From: Myxococcus stipitatus
GTDB lineage: Bacteria; Myxococcota; Myxococcia; Myxococcales; Myxococcaceae
Direction of reading: 5' to 3'
Assembly (NCBI RefSeq): GCF_037414475.1
Contig: NZ_CP147913.1
Location: 5,950,001-6,014,000 of the forward strand
Length of the DNA stretch: 64,000 bases
A program made the translations under genes and the position numbers. Below, piece after piece: positions 26,274-36,500 of this stretch; positions within the stretch are counted from its first letter, which is position 1; every line of letters starts with the position of its first letter. The notes below the pieces were generated by a model. It saw only the letters and a program-made list of their open reading frames with translations, did no database searches and was not told the DNA's origin.

Positions 26274-26642
26274 TCAGGGGGCGGGAACCGCCGCCGTGCG
26301 CGTCAGGCGGCACCAGACGTCGGGGCTCCTGGTCAGTTCGAGGCGGTATGCGCCCGGTTTGCTCATGGCCAGCATGGCCATCCGGTCGCATCTCGAGATG
26401 TATTGGTTGGAGTCGACGGACGAACTCGAGATGGAGAAAGCCAGGGTCCGTGGCGTGCTCTCACCCTGGAGGATGCCGGTGACCTCGATGTGTGCCCAAG
26501 GCCGGATGAAGTAGCTGTCCACCGTCACGAAGACGTAGGGCACGTAGAGCTGGGGCGTCTCCGCGGCCGCCTGCGCGGTGGGCGTCAGCGCCAGGAGGGA
26601 CAACAGCAGGGCAGGGGTGCGAAGGCCTCGGCTCGTGGGCAT
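26274..26642 (-). CDS. Small secreted protein
   Basis: A 122-residue protein from ATG 26642 with signal peptide (PALLLSLLALTPTAQAAA). The mature part is about 100 residues, beta-rich, with two cysteines that may pair (SRCDRMAML and VWCRLTRT). No family recognised; its shape (VPYVFVTVDSYFIRPWAHIEV) suggests a single beta-sandwich. It stops 20 bases before the repeat lipoprotein start, so it is the first gene of that run. Confidence 0.7.
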   Translation of the reverse strand: MPTSRGLRTPALLLSLLALTPTAQAAAETPQLYVPYVFVTVDSYFIRPWAHIEVTGILQGESTPRTLAFSISSSSVDSNQYISRCDRMAMLAMSKPGAYRLELTRSPDVWCRLTRTAAVPAP

Positions 26643-26814
26643 GGACAGCCATCCTCGTGAGAGGCGACAGGGTTCCAGCACTCGCGTCGCCGGCTAGATA
26701 TACGCAGTGGGCCCTTTTTCCTGGCCCGAACCTCGTGACATCCAGGCGACCTCCCGGGTGGAGAGGGCCCCGCCGCACCTTGTCATGGAGGGAGACCTGC
26801 AATACGCCTGGGGC

Positions 26815-28221
26815 ATGTCCAGCACCTCGCTCCCCGCAGACTTCCTCCAAGCCCTCACCGAGGGGTTCCCCGTAGATTTCCTCACGCGGGAGCCCGAGGA
26901 GCTGAGCGAGTACGGCCGGGACTGGACGCGTGTCTACGCCCCCGCCCCCAGCGCGGTGGCCCTGCCCCGCACCACGGACGAGGTGTCCCGGCTGCTCGCG
27001 CTGTGCCACCAGCACGGCGTGGCGGTGGTCCCCTCCGGAGGGCGCACGGGGCTGGCGGGCGGCGCGGTGGCGGCGAAGGGCGAGGTGGTGCTGTCCCTCC
27101 AGCGCATGGCGCGGATGGGCCCGGTGGACCTGCTCGGCAACACGGTGCGGGTGCAGGCGGGCGCGGTGACGGAGGCGGTGCACAAGCACTGCGCCGAGCA
27201 TGGCCTCACCTGGCCCGTCGACTTCGCCTCCAAGGGCTCCAGCACCGTGGGCGGCAACATCGCCACCAACGCGGGAGGCGTGAAGGTCATCCGCTACGGC
27301 CTCACCCGCAACTGGGTGCTGGGCCTCCAGGTGGTGACGGCCGAGGGCCGCGTGCTCGAACTCAACGGCGCGCTGGAGAAGAACAACACCGGCCTGGACC
27401 TGCGTCAGCTCTTCATCGGCAGCGAGGGCACGCTGGGCGTCATCACCGAGGCCACGCTCAAGCTCACGCAGGTCCCCGGCAAGCAGGACGTGTTCCTCTT
27501 CGCCGTGCCGGACGTGGCCGCCGTGCTGCGGCTGTTCCGGGACGCGCGCCAGCAGACGGCCTTCATCATCTCCGCCTACGAGTTCTTCACGGACCGGTGC
27601 CTGGCCCGCGTGCAGCGCCACCGCAAGCTGCGCTCACCGTTCGAAGCCCCCAGCGGCTGCTATGTCCTGCTGGAGGCGGAGTCGAAGGACGCATCCGCGG
27701 TGGAGGCGTGGCTGGGCTCGTTGTTCGAGCGGGGCCTGGTGACGGACGGCACCCAGGCGCAGGGCGCGTCCCAGGCCGCGGAGCTGTGGGCGCTGCGCGA
27801 GGGCATCAGCGAGAGCCTGTCCGCCACGGGTCTGCCCCACAAGAACGACATCTCGCTGCCGGTGGCGGGCCTGGAGGCCTTCTGCGCGGAGCTGGAGTCT
27901 GTCTTCCAGGCGCGCTACCCGGGCTGGGAGGTCTGCCTCTTCGGCCACATCGGCGACGGCAACCTGCACGTCAACGTGATGAAGCCGGACGCCATGGAGA
28001 AGGCGGAGTTCCTGGCCCACACGAAGCAGGCGGACCCCACCATGTTCGAGTTGGTGCGCAAGCACTCGGGCAGCATCTCCGCCGAGCACGGCATCGGCCT
28101 GCTCAAGAAGGACTACCTGGGCTACTCGCGCTCCGAGGAGGAGCTGGCGCTGCTGCGCGCGCTCAAGCGGACGCTGGACCCCCGGGGCGTGCTCAACCCC
28201 GGGAAGATATTGGACGCTTGA
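26815..28221 (+). CDS. FAD-linked oxidase, D-2-hydroxyglutarate/D-lactate dehydrogenase type
   Basis: A 468-residue flavoprotein of the FAD-binding-4 plus FAD-oxidase-C architecture. FAD-binding phrases are clear: VAVVPSGGRTGLAGG, WPVDFASKGSSTVGGNIATNAGG and RYGLTRNWVLGLQVV. The C-terminal active-site motifs HKNDISLPV, FGHIGDGNLHVNV and SGSISAEHGIG match the D-2-hydroxyglutarate dehydrogenase/GlcD group, giving electrons to an ETF or quinone. It converges with serA 18 bases away. SerA can reduce 2-oxoglutarate to D-2-hydroxyglutarate, and a dehydrogenase of this type re-oxidises it, so a D-2-hydroxyglutarate role is favoured over glycolate. The start is uncertain: ATG 26785 and one further upstream are also open. 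Confidence 0.88.
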   Translation: MSSTSLPADFLQALTEGFPVDFLTREPEELSEYGRDWTRVYAPAPSAVALPRTTDEVSRLLALCHQHGVAVVPSGGRTGLAGGAVAAKGEVVLSLQRMARMGPVDLLGNTVRVQAGAVTEAVHKHCAEHGLTWPVDFASKGSSTVGGNIATNAGGVKVIRYGLTRNWVLGLQVVTAEGRVLELNGALEKNNTGLDLRQLFIGSEGTLGVITEATLKLTQVPGKQDVFLFAVPDVAAVLRLFRDARQQTAFIISAYEFFTDRCLARVQRHRKLRSPFEAPSGCYVLLEAESKDASAVEAWLGSLFERGLVTDGTQAQGASQAAELWALREGISESLSATGLPHKNDISLPVAGLEAFCAELESVFQARYPGWEVCLFGHIGDGNLHVNVMKPDAMEKAEFLAHTKQADPTMFELVRKHSGSISAEHGIGLLKKDYLGYSRSEEELALLRALKRTLDPRGVLNPGKILDA

Positions 28222-28239
28222 GCGCGGCGCGGGCGCGAA

Positions 28240-29493
28240 TCAGGAGACGATGCGCGTCTTGATGTCCGTCGTCAGGCCCGCGATGGCGTCACACACCGGG
28301 CGGGACACGTCCTGGTCCAGGTCCATGACCAGGTAGCCGATGTTGGAGTCCGTGCTGAGCACCTGCGCGTGGATGTTCGCGTTCAGGTCCGAGACGATGC
28401 GGTTGATGTCGCGCAGCACGCCCGGGATGTTGCGGTGCACGTTGAGGATGCGGTGCGTGCCGGGGATGAGCGGCGCCTCCACCATGGGGAAGTTCACCGC
28501 GCCCGTCGTCGCGCCCGTCCGGAAGAACTTGGAGAGGCTGGTCGCCACCTCCTTGCCGATGGACGCCTGCGCCTCCTCCGTGGAACCGCCGATGTGCGGG
28601 GTGAGGACGACATTGGGGAGCCCCTGCAACTCGGTGACGAATCCATCCGAGTTGCCTTCCGGCTCCTCCGGGTAGACGTCCACCGCGGCGCCGCCCAGGT
28701 GCTTGGAGCGCAGCGCGGCCGACAGCGCGGCGATGTCCACCACGGTGCCTCGGCTGGCGTTGATGAGGCATGCGCCCTTCTTCATCTTCGCGAGCTGCTC
28801 GGCGCCCATCATCATGTGCGTGGACGTCAGCGCGGGGACGTGGAGCGTGACGAAGTCGGACTGCTCCAGGAGCTCGTCCAGCGTGGCCACCGCGCGCGAG
28901 TTGCCCAGGGGTAGCTTCGTCATCACGTCGAAGTACAGCACCCGCATGCCCAGCGACTCGGCCAGCACGCCCAGCTGCGAGCCGATGTGTCCATAGCCGA
29001 TGATGCCCAGCGTCTTGCCGCGCACCTCGTGGCTGCCCGTGGCCACCTTGCGCCACTGGCCCGTGTGCACCTCACGGCTGCGGTCGAAGAGCTGGCGCGT
29101 GAGGACGATGACCTCGGCGACGACCATCTCCGCCACGCTGCGCGTGTTGCTGAAGGGGGCGTTGAAGACGGGGATGCCGTGCGTGTTCGCCGCCGTCAGG
29201 TCCACCTGGTTGGTGCCGATGCAGAAGGCGCCGATGGCGAGCAGGTCCTCCGCGTGGACCAGCGACTCGGGGGGCACCGTCGTCTTGCTGCGGATGCCCA
29301 ACAGGTGCACGCCCTTGAGACGCTCGGCGAGCTCCGCGGGCTTGAGGGCCGAGGACAGGCGCTCCACCTGGAAGCCTTCGGCCTTCAGCATCTCCTCGGC
29401 CGAGGGGTGGATGTTCTCCAGCAGCAGGGCGCGGAACGGACCCTCGTTGAGGATGGGGCGCGTCGGGGACGGCGGGAACCGGGCAGTGCTCAT
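28240..29493 (-). CDS. serA: D-3-phosphoglycerate dehydrogenase with ACT domain
   Basis: First step of serine synthesis: 3-phosphoglycerate to 3-phosphohydroxypyruvate with NAD. 417 residues, the length of the E. coli-type enzyme without the extra ASB domain. Motifs in order: substrate-side IRSKTTVPP and GAFCIGTNQVDL, the NAD loop GIIGYGHIGSQ, catalytic Arg in NASRGTVVD, catalytic Glu in VYPEEPEG and His in LTPHIGGSTEEAQ. The last 80 residues form an ACT domain (RNIPGVLRDINRIVSDLNANI), so serine feedback is expected. Convergent with the flavoprotein gene, with which it may be coupled metabolically. Confidence 0.96.
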   Translation of the reverse strand: MSTARFPPSPTRPILNEGPFRALLLENIHPSAEEMLKAEGFQVERLSSALKPAELAERLKGVHLLGIRSKTTVPPESLVHAEDLLAIGAFCIGTNQVDLTAANTHGIPVFNAPFSNTRSVAEMVVAEVIVLTRQLFDRSREVHTGQWRKVATGSHEVRGKTLGIIGYGHIGSQLGVLAESLGMRVLYFDVMTKLPLGNSRAVATLDELLEQSDFVTLHVPALTSTHMMMGAEQLAKMKKGACLINASRGTVVDIAALSAALRSKHLGGAAVDVYPEEPEGNSDGFVTELQGLPNVVLTPHIGGSTEEAQASIGKEVATSLSKFFRTGATTGAVNFPMVEAPLIPGTHRILNVHRNIPGVLRDINRIVSDLNANIHAQVLSTDSNIGYLVMDLDQDVSRPVCDAIAGLTTDIKTRIVS

Positions 29494-29635
29494 GTCGCCG
29501 TGCGTTAGACCCCGGCCCCCAGGCTGTCAAGCGCGGGGTGAGGGGGCTGGAGGGCCCGGTGTCGAGGGGTGGCAAGCAGGGCGTCCCGCCGTCCTCGGCA
29601 CCGGGCGAGGTGTCAGGAAGAAGACCGCCGTGTCG

Positions 29636-31285
29636 CTACCGGACGGTCCACGTCACCACGCCGCCGCAGGAGCTGGCGCCGTAGCAGCCCGCGCGGAGCT
29701 GGTAGGTGCCGCCCGCGCCGGGGGGCACGGTGTAGCTGGCGTAGGACAAGAGGCCACAGGCGTCGTCGCTGCTGGTCACCTGCTGGCCCGCGCTGTTGTA
29801 CAGGCGCAGGACGGTGTCCCCGGTGCCGGAGGCGCCCGCTTCCGTGCAGGTGCCGAAGGAGATGCTCTGGCCCTCGGTCAGGACGAGGTCCTGGTTCGTG
29901 GTGTTCGCCATCGCGTGGCCGGTGTCGCTGGCGGAGAACTCGAGCGAGCCCCGGGTGGGGGCGGGGCCGGTGGACGTCACCGTCCAGGCCACGGTGCCGG
30001 AGCAGGACTCGGCGGCGTAGCAGCCCGCGCGAATCTCGTAGGTGCCCGCGACCGTCGCCGTGAAGGACAGGTTCGAGCCCCGGCCGCCGCAGCCGTCATC
30101 GTTGGCGGCGACCTGGATGCCACCCGGGCCGAACAGGCGCAGGAAGGAGTCCCCGGTGACGGCGGAGCCCGTGACGCCGCAGGTGCCCAGGGTGATTTTC
30201 TGTCCCGCCGTCAGGGCCACGGACTTGTTGAGGGTGTTGGCCGTGGCGCTGGCGGTGTTGGAGGCGGAGAAGGTGAACGAGGTGCCGCCTCCGGTGGGCG
30301 GCGGGCCGGAGCCACACAGCCGCGTGCTGGTGGACGCCTGGCAGAGCGCGTCGATGGCGGGGCGCACGTAGGTGATGTCCTCGCCGTCGCAGCCCGTCTC
30401 CGAGCAGGTGTTGACGACGAAGCAGCCGCCGCGCGCGACGTAGTCCTCCGTGCCGCGCACCAGGATGCCGGCCACGGTGTGGCTCGCCATGTCGTAGACG
30501 CCCGAGCCGGAGTTGCCGCCGAAGGTGTCCGTGCTGGCGACGAAGTAGTCCAGCGTGCCGGCGCGGCCGTCGCGCACCTTGCCGCCCGCATCAATCTTGA
30601 AGGGGATGCCGCTGCCAGAGCCGATGACCGCGATGTTCGTGCCCACGGCCAGCGCGGTGTTGCCGGGACGAATGGGCGCGGGCTCGTAGCGGGGCGCGGC
30701 GGGGCGGTCCAGCTTGATGATGGCGTAGTCCAGGGTGCGGCCCCCGGAAGTCGCCTCGCGGCGCACGACGATGGAGCGGCAGGAGAAGATGTCTTCTGTC
30801 GTGATGGTCTGCAGCGCGGTGGCGGACGTCCGGTAGAAGTTGAAGACGAAGCGGGTGTCCGCGCACTCGCCCGCGTCGACGACGCAGTGGCCCGCCGTCA
30901 GCACCAGGTCATCGTCGATGAGCGTCCCGGAGCACCACGCGGGCGCCGGGTCGTCGCGGAAGCGCTGGTCGCTGCAGAGCCCCTCGGCGACGCCCAGGGT
31001 GTCCGCGTAGAAGGTGACGTTGTTGGGGTCTTTGGTGTTGATGGACGACGGAGACATCAGCGCCACGGTGGAGCGCCGCGCGCGCTCCTGGAGCAGCGTG
31101 TCCGCGTGGGCGTACACATCCGTGCGGTCGTCGTTGCCGTAGACCACCGGGTGCTCGCCGGCTCCTGTTTCAGGAGCCTCCTCTCCCGGCGGTGACTCGG
31201 GGCCTGGGGCGCAGGCCGCGAAGGCGAGGGTACACATCAGCGCGCCAAGCCAAATCCTGGCGGCGCCGTTCCGGGGGGGATGCAT
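29636..31285 (-). CDS. Trypsin-like serine protease lipoprotein with two C-terminal PPC-like domains
   Basis: A 549-residue exported protease. Lipobox CTLAFAAC gives a lipidated Cys. The S1 catalytic triad is seen as His in LTAGHC, Asp in LDYAIIKLDRP and Ser in FGGNSGSGV, over residues about 55-315. Two similar C-terminal domains of about 95 residues follow (TFSASNTASATANTLNKSVAL, LEFSASDTGHAMANTTNQDLV), each ending with a paired-cysteine strand like RAGCYAAESCSG; these resemble bacterial pre-peptidase C-terminal (PPC) domains. Probably surface-attached and used against prey or matrix proteins. Stands alone. Confidence 0.9.
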   Translation of the reverse strand: MHPPRNGAARIWLGALMCTLAFAACAPGPESPPGEEAPETGAGEHPVVYGNDDRTDVYAHADTLLQERARRSTVALMSPSSINTKDPNNVTFYADTLGVAEGLCSDQRFRDDPAPAWCSGTLIDDDLVLTAGHCVVDAGECADTRFVFNFYRTSATALQTITTEDIFSCRSIVVRREATSGGRTLDYAIIKLDRPAAPRYEPAPIRPGNTALAVGTNIAVIGSGSGIPFKIDAGGKVRDGRAGTLDYFVASTDTFGGNSGSGVYDMASHTVAGILVRGTEDYVARGGCFVVNTCSETGCDGEDITYVRPAIDALCQASTSTRLCGSGPPPTGGGTSFTFSASNTASATANTLNKSVALTAGQKITLGTCGVTGSAVTGDSFLRLFGPGGIQVAANDDGCGGRGSNLSFTATVAGTYEIRAGCYAAESCSGTVAWTVTSTGPAPTRGSLEFSASDTGHAMANTTNQDLVLTEGQSISFGTCTEAGASGTGDTVLRLYNSAGQQVTSSDDACGLLSYASYTVPPGAGGTYQLRAGCYGASSCGGVVTWTVR

Positions 31286-31389
31286 GTGAAGACGACTCCT
31301 GATGAGGGGACTGGATGCCTGCCCCGGGGGGCAGCCCGCCCACTATAGGTGAGCGGGGCGGGCGAGGGCACGAGGCCCGGGCCGCAGGC

Positions 31390-31767
31390 TCAGTCCGCCT
31401 CGGGGTTGCGCAACCACCCCAGGGCTTCGTGCCGCGTCTCGAACGTCCGCGTGGGGATGGTCAGCATCGCCCGCTTGGTCATCCGCCACGCCTGGAGGCC
31501 GGACGGTGCGTCGCTGACGACCCGCGCGGAGCGCTTCATCCCGTGCAACTGCGCGTAGGCGTTCAGCGCCGCCATGGAGGCCACGACGTCGGTGGGCATC
31601 ACCCGGAGCTGCGACTGGTCCACCAGCGCCGACCACTCTCCCGCGAAGTCGACAATCGCCTTCTTCACCTCTGTGAGGTACTCCGACAGGTCGGCGGAGG
31701 TGACTTGGGAGGGATAGACGACCTCGAGGATTCGGTCCTGCTCGTGAACGGTGATCTGAAAGGGCAT
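31390..31767 (-). CDS. STAS/SpoIIAA-like protein
   Basis: A 125-residue cytoplasmic protein with the alternating strand-helix pattern of SpoIIAA-like/STAS domains: RILEVVYPSQVTSADLSEYL, then AIVDFAGEWSALVDQSQLRV and a C-terminal amphipathic helix. It lacks the phosphorylatable Ser context of anti-anti-sigma factors, so a regulatory role is possible but unproven. No partner gene next to it. Confidence 0.72.
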   Translation of the reverse strand: MPFQITVHEQDRILEVVYPSQVTSADLSEYLTEVKKAIVDFAGEWSALVDQSQLRVMPTDVVASMAALNAYAQLHGMKRSARVVSDAPSGLQAWRMTKRAMLTIPTRTFETRHEALGWLRNPEAD

Positions 31768-31981
31768 GGGCGGTGACGGCTCCGAAGGCGCGCCATCCTA
31801 GCCGCAGCCGGTGACACCAGATACCAGACGCTTCATCCGCGCTAAAGGGGGGGATGTCCGCCCGTGCTGTCGGGAAGCGCTGGGAATGTCAGACCCCCCG
31901 GCTAGTGACGTCCGGGCCGTCGAGCCGCTCCGGGCCGCGTCGCAGGGCGTGGCCGGCGGTTCGAGCCGGCCTGGGGGTTTC

Positions 31982-32326
31982 ATGAACAGGAAGCTGTGCA
32001 TCCTGGGTGCGGTGCTGGGCACCGTGCCGGGGTTTGTACCGGACGTATCCAACCCCGTGGAGATGGGAGTGAAGGAGCCACGGCGGGAAGCGCGAGCCGC
32101 CTCGCGTGACACAAATGCGGCACACACGAAGGAGCCGGTGGAGCGCTCGTCGCGCCCGACCGAGGTGGAGTCGAGAGGCCACACGCGGGCCGCACGGGAG
32201 CCGGAAGCACCGATTCATCCGTGCGAGCTGAAGACGGTGGTGACGGTCCCCTGCGACGAGACGCAGGCGCTGTGTGAGTTCACTTATTGGGAGTGTCCGG
32301 CGGCGGTGAATCCGCTGCGGGCCTGA
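31982..32326 (+). CDS. Small secreted cysteine-containing protein
   Basis: A 114-residue protein from ATG 31982 with a signal peptide-like start (KLCILGAVLGTVPGFVPD). The middle is Arg/Glu-rich and disordered; the last 30 residues contain four cysteines (HPCELKT, TVPCDETQALCEFTYWECPA) that may form two disulfides. No family recognised. The surrounding frame is open upstream but the part before 31982 has no start context. A hairpin follows at 32364. Confidence 0.6.
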   Translation: MNRKLCILGAVLGTVPGFVPDVSNPVEMGVKEPRREARAASRDTNAAHTKEPVERSSRPTEVESRGHTRAAREPEAPIHPCELKTVVTVPCDETQALCEFTYWECPAAVNPLRA

Positions 32327-32363
32327 GCCGTACGTCTGGCGCGCCGCGAGCGCGTCGGCACAC

Positions 32364-32407
32364 GGCGTGAAGGGTGGGCCCGGGAGAGTGGGCCGGCCCT
32401 TCACGCC
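32364..32407 (+). terminator. Hairpin terminator after the small cysteine-rich gene
   Basis: An 11-bp perfect stem, GGCGTGAAGGG and CCCTTCACGCC, with a 22-base loop that can itself partly pair, 37 bases after the stop at 32326. Not followed by a long U-run. Confidence 0.65.
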
Positions 32408-32521
32408 GGTGTCGTTCCGGAGCCGCGAGGAGGCCCGGTTTCGCGCCGTGTTGTCGGGGCCGTCACGAGCGCTCGACGCATCCGTGACGAGCACCTGAGA
32501 GCGTGCCGAGGAGATTTCATC

Positions 32522-33511
32522 ATGAGAACCGAGATTCATTCCGTTCAGCCCACGACGCACGCCACCTGGGGGGCGGACCCGCTGGTGGGGCAGGTGCTGC
32601 ATGGCCGCTTCCAGGTGCTGGCGCCGTTGGGTGGCGAGGGGCCGATGCGGCTGTACCGCGCCCTCCAGCTCCCGGCGAGGCGCGAGGTGGCGCTGCGAGT
32701 GTTGAGCACCGCCTACTCCGATGGAGAGGCGCAGCGAGGATTCCTGCATGAGGCCCGCGTGGCCGCGAGCCTGGGGCATCCCAACACCGTCACCGTGTTG
32801 GACGCGGGGCGGACCGACGAGGGCACCGTGTACGCCGCGATGGAGTGTGTGCGGGGCCACACGTTGGCGGAGCACCTCCAGTCGGGGCCGCTGCCGTGGA
32901 AGCAGGCGGTGGCCCTGGCGCGAGGCGTGGGCCGTTCGCTTCGCCACGCTCATCAGGCGGGCGTGGTGCACGGCGAGGTCTCCTCGTCGAACGTCATGCT
33001 GGTGACGGATGCGGAGCACCTGCACGTGAAGGTGAAGGGCTTTGGCCGGACCCGGCCCGTCGCCGCGCGGACCGAGCGCCTCTCCGTGCGAGGCGTCACC
33101 GAGGGCGGCGTGCCGCCGGACGCACCCGCGTACATGGCGCCAGAGCGCGCGCGTCAGGTGGTGGACGCGAGCGGAGATGTCTATTCGCTGGGCGTGGTGC
33201 TGTTCGAGATGTTGATGGGGCGTGTGCCCTTCGTGTCGGAGGACCCGCTGGCGCTGGTCTTCGCCCACCACAAGGAGACTCCGCCGCGCTTCGCCGAGCT
33301 GCGTCCGGACCTGGACATCCCCGCGGCCGTGGAGGCCGTGGTGCGCCGCTGTCTGGAGAAGCAGCCCGAGCAGCGCTTCGCCTCCATGGGGGCGGTGCTC
33401 GAGGCGCTGCGCGAGGTGGGGGGTGAGGGCGAGGGGTTGGCTTCCATCATGGGGTTCCGCGCGCCGGCGCCCCGGTGGGTCACCGCCGTCACGGGCCTCT
33501 TCCGGGATTGA
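32522..33511 (+). CDS. Ser/Thr protein pseudokinase
   Basis: A 329-residue protein with a eukaryotic-like kinase fold but broken catalysis. Arg59 (EVALRVLS) replaces the ATP-anchoring Lys; the HRD motif is HGE at 150-152; Asn157 is kept; the DFG is GFG at 173-175. The fold is otherwise intact: LAPLGGEGPMRLYRA, GHPNTVTVLDAG, PAYMAPERA, DVYSLGVVLFEML and the C-terminal EAVVRRCLEKQPEQRFAS. It probably binds other kinases or ligands rather than phosphorylating. It converges, 11 bases away, with a giant active-looking Ser/Thr kinase-histidine kinase, a plausible partner. No membrane segment. Confidence 0.88.
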   Translation: MRTEIHSVQPTTHATWGADPLVGQVLHGRFQVLAPLGGEGPMRLYRALQLPARREVALRVLSTAYSDGEAQRGFLHEARVAASLGHPNTVTVLDAGRTDEGTVYAAMECVRGHTLAEHLQSGPLPWKQAVALARGVGRSLRHAHQAGVVHGEVSSSNVMLVTDAEHLHVKVKGFGRTRPVAARTERLSVRGVTEGGVPPDAPAYMAPERARQVVDASGDVYSLGVVLFEMLMGRVPFVSEDPLALVFAHHKETPPRFAELRPDLDIPAAVEAVVRRCLEKQPEQRFASMGAVLEALREVGGEGEGLASIMGFRAPAPRWVTAVTGLFRD

Positions 33512-33522
33512 ACCTTCCAGGT

Positions 33523-36500
33523 TCAGTGACGCGTTGTTGACGTTGGTTCTCGGGGCAGGGTGACGCTGAACGTGGCGCCCTGCCCTGGGGTGCTCTCCAC
33601 GTGGATGGAGCCCCCCAGGGCCTGGACGATTTCCCGCGCAATCCAGAGGCCTAGGCCGAAGCCGCCGTAGTGCCGCACGGACACGGCGCGCTCGAAGCGC
33701 TCGAAGATGCGCGACAGGTCCTCCTCGGCGATGCCCATCCCGTGGTCCCTCACCTGGAGCCAGGCGAGGCCGTCCTGCTCTCGCAGGGAGATTTCCACGG
33801 GCTTGCCAGCGCCGTACTTCATCGCGTTGGACAGCAGGCTCGCCACCACCTGCTCCACCCGCGAGGCATCCCATTGGCCGATGAGCGGGTGGTCTGGCGC
33901 GTCGAAGCGCACGGGGCAGCCCGCGCGGAGGAACGCTTCACGCCCGCGCTCGAGCTGGCTTCGCAGCAGGGCCACCAGGTCCACCGGCCCGAGCGTCACG
34001 TCGAGCGGGCCCTGGGAGATTCGGGAGATGTCCAGCAGGTCATTCACCAGCCGCCCCAGGCGCTGGGTCTGCGCGTTGGCGGACTCCAGCCGTGCGGAGA
34101 GCCGCTCCCGAGGCAGGGGCGTGGCCGAGGTGGCCTGGGACTGGAGTCCCTGGAGGTGCAGTTGGAGCGAGGTGAGCGGCGTCTTCAGCTCGTGCGCGGC
34201 GATGGAGAGGAAGTCATCGCGGCGGCGCACCGCCTCCTGTTCGGCGCGGAAGTTCTCCGCGTTCTCCAGCGCCGCTCCGGCCAGCACAGTGATGAACGCG
34301 GCCAGGCGCTCTTCCTGTTCGCCGAACAACGCGTCCACCTGCCGGTGGGTGGCCACCACGCAGGCCACCGTCTTGCCGCGCACCTGGATGGGCGCGCAGA
34401 GCAGGGAGCGCACACCGCGCAGCGCCATGCTTTCGCTCACGCCCCCAGGAAGGCCGTGTCCCAGCACGATGATGCGGCCTGTCTCCATCACGCGGGCGAG
34501 GGCGTCGCGGCTCAGGCCCTGGGCCGCCGCTGCTTCGTCGGCGTCTGCCTGTCGAGGGTCCACCACCGCGCAGTCCTGGGCGCGCAGCAATTCCCGCATC
34601 GACTCGCGCACGGCGTCGAACACGGCTTCGCAGGACAGCGCGGACGCAAGCCTCCGGCCCGCCTCCAGCACGCGAGGGAAGAGGTCCACCGTGGAGAGGG
34701 TGCGCGTGCCCGCCTGCGTGGTGGTTTCGGGCGAGAGGCCGGACTCCATCTCCTCCAGCTCCCGCTTCGCCGCGGCCAGGTCCGCCGCCGCGCCGGGCCA
34801 GCCCAGCGCCTGGCCCAACTCGCCGCGCGCCTCGAGGGACAGCGCGCGCTCGTGCCGCATCTGCTGCGCCTCGGCGACTTGCCGCGACTGCTCCAGCCAG
34901 CGCCGCGCGCGCCGGGGGTGTCCTCGCAGGGCGGCGACCAGGCCCCGCTCCCTCAGCGCCCGTGGCAGGTTGTTGCGGTAGGTGCGCGCCAGCACGTGGG
35001 CATGTCTCGCCGTGACCTCGGCGCGCTCGAGCAGGACTTCTCGACGGGCGGCCGCCAGCGGAGACGCGGCCTCGGCGAGCCGTCGTCGCGCGGTGGCGAG
35101 CAGGGGGAGGATGGGGGCGAGGAAGTCCCGCCGGGGATGGGGGCTCGTCACGCGCCGCGCGGCGTGCTCCAGCAGCTCCACGGCGCCCGCGGGGTCTCCA
35201 CGGCGCAGCCGCACCAGGGCTCCGGCCTGGAGCACACCCGAGTGGCTCTGCGGGTCCGCCGGGTCGGGGTGGGCCAGCTCGTCCGCCAGCAACGCGTCCG
35301 GAATCCTCCCATCGGAGGCCTTGGCCCAGGCCTCCAGGCCCAGCCGCACCGAGTAGCGGTCTCCCAGCGCGACGGCCCTCGCGTGCAGGCGCTGGCTGGT
35401 CTCCTGGGCCTCGCGCAGCCGGCCCAATCTGTAGAGCGACAGGGCCATGTGGAAGGCGGCGTTGTTCACCTCCCACGGGTCGCCGGTGCGCTCCAGCAGG
35501 TGAATCGCCCGCGAGCACTTGTCGATGCACTCATGGAAGCGGGAGGCGCCGTAGCAGGCGAGCCCGTAGAAGTGCAGCGACTGTCCTTGTCCCCACACGT
35601 CGTTCTGCTCCTGGCGCAGGGCCAGGGACTTCTCCGCGTAGGTGAAGGCGCGGCGGAACCAGGGCAGGGTGTTCATCGCGGGCGAGTGCTCCGAGTACGC
35701 CTGCGCCAGCTCGGGCGTGGGGGGATAACGCTCCGCGAGGTTCAGCTCGCGCAGGTGCGCCCACAGCACGGCCTTGCGCGCGCGCTGGTACCAGTAGCCA
35801 TACGCCAGCCGGCTGTAGATGCGCACCGCCTGGAGGTCCTGCTCCGCGTCCTTCAGTTCGCGGCGCGCGAGGAACCAGCGCGGGGCCAGGGTGTGCGCCG
35901 CCTGCGTCAGGACCTCCCAGGCCGCGCACGCGGTGGAGGGCAGCCCGCGCCGAGGCACCCGGCGTCCCATCAGCTCCAGCCCCTGCTCCAGCGCGAGGAT
36001 GGCCTTGGCGAAGTCGCCGCGCTTGAAGGCGACCTCTCCCAGCCGCCCCAGGATGCGTGCCCGCTCCATCCGGTCCCCGGCGAGCGCGAGGGCCCGCTCG
36101 AACTGGTGGCGCGCCTCGGTGTACTGGCCTCGCAGCATGAGGACCTGTCCCAGTCCCGCCGCGACGCGAAAGCGGGTGCTCGTGTCCGCGCCCGCCGCGC
36201 CTCGCTCGGCGATGCGGTAGTTCAGCTCGGAGGACTCGAGCGCGAAGCGGCTCCGGGCCAGCTCCGCGGCCATCAGCGCATGGGGCAGCGCCTGGGCGCG
36301 CTCTCCCGCCGCGTCGAAGTGGTAGGCCAGCTCGAACGGGTCCACCGGGAGCTGCCGCGCCGCCGAGCTCGCCGCCCGCCGGTGCAGGTCGCGCCGCTGC
36401 CGCGCTGTCAGCATGTCCAGCAGCACCTCGCGCAGCTTGTCGTGGACGAAGGTGTAGCGCGTGCCTTCCTCCCACAGCATGTGCCGTCGTCGAGGCTCCT

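Noticed and set aside
29000-31195. 731-codon plus-strand frame over serA and the protease
   Set aside because: Antisense to two well-supported genes and Ala/Gly/Val/Arg low complexity.
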